Shown in pieces: positions 61,122-64,000 of a stretch of DNA of 64,000 nt. Position 1 is the first letter of the stretch, and each line of letters opens with the position of its first letter. Location: the NCBI RefSeq assembly GCF_016093545.1, contig NZ_JADKYX010000022.1, positions 79,669 to 143,668 on the forward strand. The letters run 5' to 3'. Under the pieces are notes generated by a model. It did no database searches and had not been told where the DNA came from. It saw nothing but the letters and a program-made list of their open reading frames with translations. This DNA comes from Massilia rhizosphaerae (GTDB lineage: Bacteria; Pseudomonadota; Gammaproteobacteria; Burkholderiales; Burkholderiaceae_D). The translations under genes were made by a program, and so were the position numbers.

Positions 61122-63863
61122 GTGAAACGCAAAGCCCTCTATCTCGTCATCTTCGCCGTCGCCGCGGCGGGTGCCGCCAGCGGCACCTGGCTCGTCAATC
61201 GCAAGCCGGCGCCGCCAGCGCAACAACCGCAAGGACAACCCAGGGAAGCCGTCGCCATCGCCGCCGACTTCAAGCAGGTGCTGGCCGCCTACCGCAAGAT
61301 GGTCGTGCTGACGCAGGACGAAGCCGGGCTCTCGGAGTCCGGCCAGGAAGAAGTCAACCGTGTCGGCCGGCAGCTCTTCCACGAGAACCTGGAGCGCATC
61401 GCCAAGATCGACGAGGCGCTGGCGAGCCTCGTCGGCTCGCAGAACCCACGCCGCTTCGAGGCGGTCGGCAGCCTGCTCGATTACGTCGAGTCGAACGAAG
61501 GACTGTACGACGCCGACCGCCTCGCCTTCCATGAGCTGATGCAGTCGCTGCTCGACCACGTGGCGAAGGATTCGTCGCTGCCCGCGATCAAGCTGCACAA
61601 GCGGATCTCGGAAGACCTCGACGCGCTGGCCGAGATCGAGCGCAATTACGAGAAGGAGATCAGCGCCGTGTTCGGGCGCTTCGAGTCGCGCGCCATCGTG
61701 CAGAAGCGCGAGAAGTGGGAGAGCTACGTCGCCTATCTCAAGACGATCTACCGGCGCGACCAGATCCTCAAGGACTACGGCGTCGTGCTGCCCTACCCCG
61801 CCAGGCCGGAACCGCCCGAGCCGGCAGCGCCGCAAGACAAGGACCACGACAAGGCCAACGACAAGGCCAACGACAAGGCCAACGACAAGGCCGCGCACAA
61901 GGAAGAGGCCGAGATCTTCGGCACGGGCCTGCCGAAGAAGACGATCGTGCTCACGTTCGACGACGGTCCGCACCGCCGCTACAGCGAGGAGATCGCCGCG
62001 ATCCTCAAGCAGTACGACGCGCCGGCCGTGTTCTTCACCGTCGGTCGCAATCTCGGCACGCTCGATGCGCACGGCGTCGCGCGGCTGAACGCGGGTGCGG
62101 AAGTCAGCCGCAAGCTCAAGGCCGAGGGCTATGTGCTGGCCAACCACAGCTTCTCGCATGCCCAGTTGTCGAAGGAGAGCGGCGACAGCCTGAAGGCCGA
62201 GATCTTCAATACGGACACGCTGCTGAAAGCCGTCGACCCGCAGCGATCGAGCCTGTTCCGCTTTCCCTACGGCGCGCACAACAAGGAGGGCCTGCACCTG
62301 CTGGCCGATGCGCACCTGAAGTCGGTCATGTGGAATATCGATTCGCTCGACTGGGCCGATCCGGTGCCCTCCTCCATCGCCGACCGCGTGCTGCGCGCGG
62401 TCGAGAAGGAAGGCCGCGGCATCATCCTGTTCCACGACATCCACGATCGCGCGGTGAAGGCGCTGCCCACGATCCTCGACCGTCTCGTCGCGGAAGGCTA
62501 TCAATTCGCCGGGTGGGACGGCACGGCCTTCCGCGTGGCGGGCGGCGCCAATGCGGCGCGGGCGCCAGTCGCGCGCGCGGCCGCGACGGGTTACGCCAGC
62601 TCGTGGGCGATCGTCGTCGGCGTCGACGGCTATCCGAAATGGCCGCACCTGCAGTACGCCGTGCGCGATGCGGAAGGCGTCGGGCAGACGCTCGTGCAGA
62701 AGTTCGGCTTCGCGTCCGACCACGTGATCACGCTGAAGAACGAACAGGCCACGCGCCGGGGCATCCTCGCGGCGTTCCATGATCTCCTCGGTCACGGAGG
62801 CGCCGGCGGCCTGCAGCCCAACGACCGCGTGTTCGTGTTCTTCGCCGGCCACGGCGCCACGCGCAAGCTGAGTTCCGGCCGCGATCTCGGCTACATCGTG
62901 CCGTACGACGCCGATCCGGACAACCTGGCCACGGACGCGATCCCGATGACGGAAATCCAGAACATCGCCGAGAGCCTGCCCGCGAAGCACGTGCTGTTCG
63001 TGATGGATGCCTGCTACAGCGGCCTGGGACTCACGCGCGGCGGCGCCAACGCGGCCTTCCTGCGCGATAACGCCAAGCGGCTCGGGCGGCAGATGCTGAC
63101 GGCGGGCGGCACGGACCAGATGGTGTCCGACGGCGGGCCGAACGGCCATTCCGTGTTCACGTGGACGCTGTTGCAGGGCCTCGGCGGCAAGGCCGACCTG
63201 AACGGCGACGGCTTGATCACGGCGACGGAACTGGCGGCGTACGTGGCGCCGGCGGTGGCCAGCGTGTCGCAGCAGACGCCCGCTTTCGGCAGCCTGCCGG
63301 GGTCCGAAGGCGGCGACTTCGTGTTCGAACTGCCCGAGGAAAACGAGTTCCTGAATACGAACACGGCGCAGCTGTCGAACGACGCCATCGCGCTCAACAC
63401 CAAGCTGGAAGCGAAAGCGGCGCCGCCGACCGCGCCCGTCGTCGTGAAGGACCTGCAGGGCCACGAGCAGACGCTCAAGGCGCCGGTCGCGGTGCCGGTG
63501 TCGAGCCGCCAGCAGGCGCAGCGCGCGAACGACCAGGGCCTGCAGCTGTACAAGGAAAAGCAGTACGCGCAAGCCGAGACGCAGTTCACGGAAGCGCTGA
63601 AACTGCGGCCGAACTTCGCGCTGGCCGCCAACAATCTCGGCTTCGTGTTCTACAAGCAGGACAAGTTCGCGGAAGCGGCGCGCTGGTTCGAGAACGCGAT
63701 CAAGATGGATCCGTCGCGCGCGATCGCGTACATGAACCTGGGCGACGCGTACGCGCGCGCGGGCGATGGCGACAAGGCCAAGGCGGCGTACAAGACCTAT
63801 CTCGAGCTGGCGCCGAACGGGTCGGGCGCGTCATATGCGCGGGGACAGATCGAGAAATTGTAG
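61122..63863 (+). CDS. NodB polysaccharide deacetylase - caspase - TPR fusion protein
   Basis: 913 residues, with an N-terminal membrane anchor (residues 4-25). A helical region (to about 230) leads to a Lys/Asp repeat linker (about 243-257), a NodB-type deacetylase domain (about 270-475) with the metal Asp pair in TFDDGPH and HSFSH, a caspase-fold peptidase C14 domain (about 495-710) with catalytic His in FFAGHGA (about 575) and Cys in MDACYSG (about 628), a canonical EF-hand-like loop DLNGDGLITATE (about 692), and C-terminal TPRs (about 800-905). All catalytic residues are present. GTG start at 61122 without a clear ribosome-binding site. Probably faces the periplasm. Its substrate and role are unknown. 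Confidence 0.88.
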   Translation: MKRKALYLVIFAVAAAGAASGTWLVNRKPAPPAQQPQGQPREAVAIAADFKQVLAAYRKMVVLTQDEAGLSESGQEEVNRVGRQLFHENLERIAKIDEALASLVGSQNPRRFEAVGSLLDYVESNEGLYDADRLAFHELMQSLLDHVAKDSSLPAIKLHKRISEDLDALAEIERNYEKEISAVFGRFESRAIVQKREKWESYVAYLKTIYRRDQILKDYGVVLPYPARPEPPEPAAPQDKDHDKANDKANDKANDKAAHKEEAEIFGTGLPKKTIVLTFDDGPHRRYSEEIAAILKQYDAPAVFFTVGRNLGTLDAHGVARLNAGAEVSRKLKAEGYVLANHSFSHAQLSKESGDSLKAEIFNTDTLLKAVDPQRSSLFRFPYGAHNKEGLHLLADAHLKSVMWNIDSLDWADPVPSSIADRVLRAVEKEGRGIILFHDIHDRAVKALPTILDRLVAEGYQFAGWDGTAFRVAGGANAARAPVARAAATGYASSWAIVVGVDGYPKWPHLQYAVRDAEGVGQTLVQKFGFASDHVITLKNEQATRRGILAAFHDLLGHGGAGGLQPNDRVFVFFAGHGATRKLSSGRDLGYIVPYDADPDNLATDAIPMTEIQNIAESLPAKHVLFVMDACYSGLGLTRGGANAAFLRDNAKRLGRQMLTAGGTDQMVSDGGPNGHSVFTWTLLQGLGGKADLNGDGLITATELAAYVAPAVASVSQQTPAFGSLPGSEGGDFVFELPEENEFLNTNTAQLSNDAIALNTKLEAKAAPPTAPVVVKDLQGHEQTLKAPVAVPVSSRQQAQRANDQGLQLYKEKQYAQAETQFTEALKLRPNFALAANNLGFVFYKQDKFAEAARWFENAIKMDPSRAIAYMNLGDAYARAGDGDKAKAAYKTYLELAPNGSGASYARGQIEKL
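61848..61892 (+). repeat. 12-bp tandem repeat inside the deacetylase-caspase gene
   Basis: GACAAGGCCAAC repeated 3.75 times in frame, encoding DKAN units of the linker before the deacetylase domain. In-frame unit length means copy changes alter only linker length. Confidence 0.9.
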
Positions 63864-63885
63864 ATACCGTCTTGCCCGTCAAGCA

Positions 63886-64000
63886 TCACATAGCGTAATT
63901 TGGGTCGTATGGCCTGCCTGTGTGTACAACGCCAAAACACAGGTGGGCCAGTTTGCGCATGCAGGCGCCAATAACTGCCATCTTGGTCTTGCCTTTAGCG
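63886..64000 (-). mobile_element. IS110 family transposase, 3' end only
   Basis: The last 37 codons of a minus-strand frame, running off the right edge, encode KGKTKMAVIGACMRKLAHLC then FGVVHTGRPYDP, the conserved C-terminal end of IS110-type (Transposase_20) transposases. Stop at 63886-63888. The rest, including the catalytic domain, lies outside the window. Confidence 0.8.

Overview
The window is GC-rich chromosomal DNA from a betaproteobacterium, most likely an Oxalobacteraceae (Massilia/Telluria-like) soil or freshwater heterotroph. This is inferred from codon use and gene style: a TonB receptor paired with maltose phosphorylase, tannase, KdpFABCDE, many c-di-GMP and hybrid histidine-kinase genes, and a ba3-like oxidase operon. 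No 16S gene is present, so the assignment is tentative.

Region by region. 1-7.6 kb is a maltose/alpha-glucoside locus. A minus-strand run lacI-GH65 phosphorylase-beta-phosphoglucomutase-MFS permease is divergent from a TonB-dependent receptor. Four copies of one operator (TGACATCGATNNCA) tie it together, and two of them lie inside the first codons of the phosphorylase gene. 7.6-9.65 kb holds a tannase-family esterase behind a MarR repressor with a 27-bp perfect palindrome. 9.67-13.9 kb holds an outer-membrane barrel, a prohibitin-like SPFH protein, a hypothetical protein and a membrane diguanylate cyclase. 13.97-24.9 kb is potassium uptake: Kup, then kdpFABC-kdpDE preceded by an 18-codon leader ORF, a ParA-like protein lacking its Walker lysine motif, and a 30-residue membrane peptide. 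24.9-41.8 kb is signalling: an AGDEF cyclase, two paralogous hybrid kinases flanking a HisN-like phosphatase, a beta-lactamase-fold hydrolase and an FtrA-like regulator, then a pilin, a GNAT, a PAS-only protein, a three-gene operon ending in a GGDEF-degenerate/EAL phosphodiesterase, and an HDOD protein. 41.9-47.1 kb is a tightly overlapped operon for a ba3-like heme-copper oxidase with three cytochromes c and a small membrane subunit.

47.15-60.83 kb is the accessory region. Two decayed genes (a frameshifted AraC regulator and a monooxygenase tail) lead into a visibly lower-GC island that ends beside tRNA-Ser(GGA). It carries an ankyrin-sigma70 fusion, a MORC/MutL-type GHKL ATPase, a Z1-domain SF2 helicase, a DUF4420 PD-(D/E)XK nuclease, an AIPR protein, a Vsr nuclease and a convergent cytosine-C5 methyltransferase. 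The ATPase, Z1, nuclease, AIPR and methylase set matches restriction-type operons described through the Pfam families Z1 (PF10593) and AIPR (PF10592). The large ankyrin-sigma factor at the head of the operon is the part I do not recognise from any named defence system and is the best candidate for something new: a defence operon that carries its own, possibly sensing, sigma factor.

Beyond the tRNA lies a 913-residue fusion of a NodB-type polysaccharide deacetylase, a caspase-fold protease and TPRs, and then the 3' end of an IS110-type transposase running off the window. No CRISPR array, integrase, rRNA or replication origin was seen.
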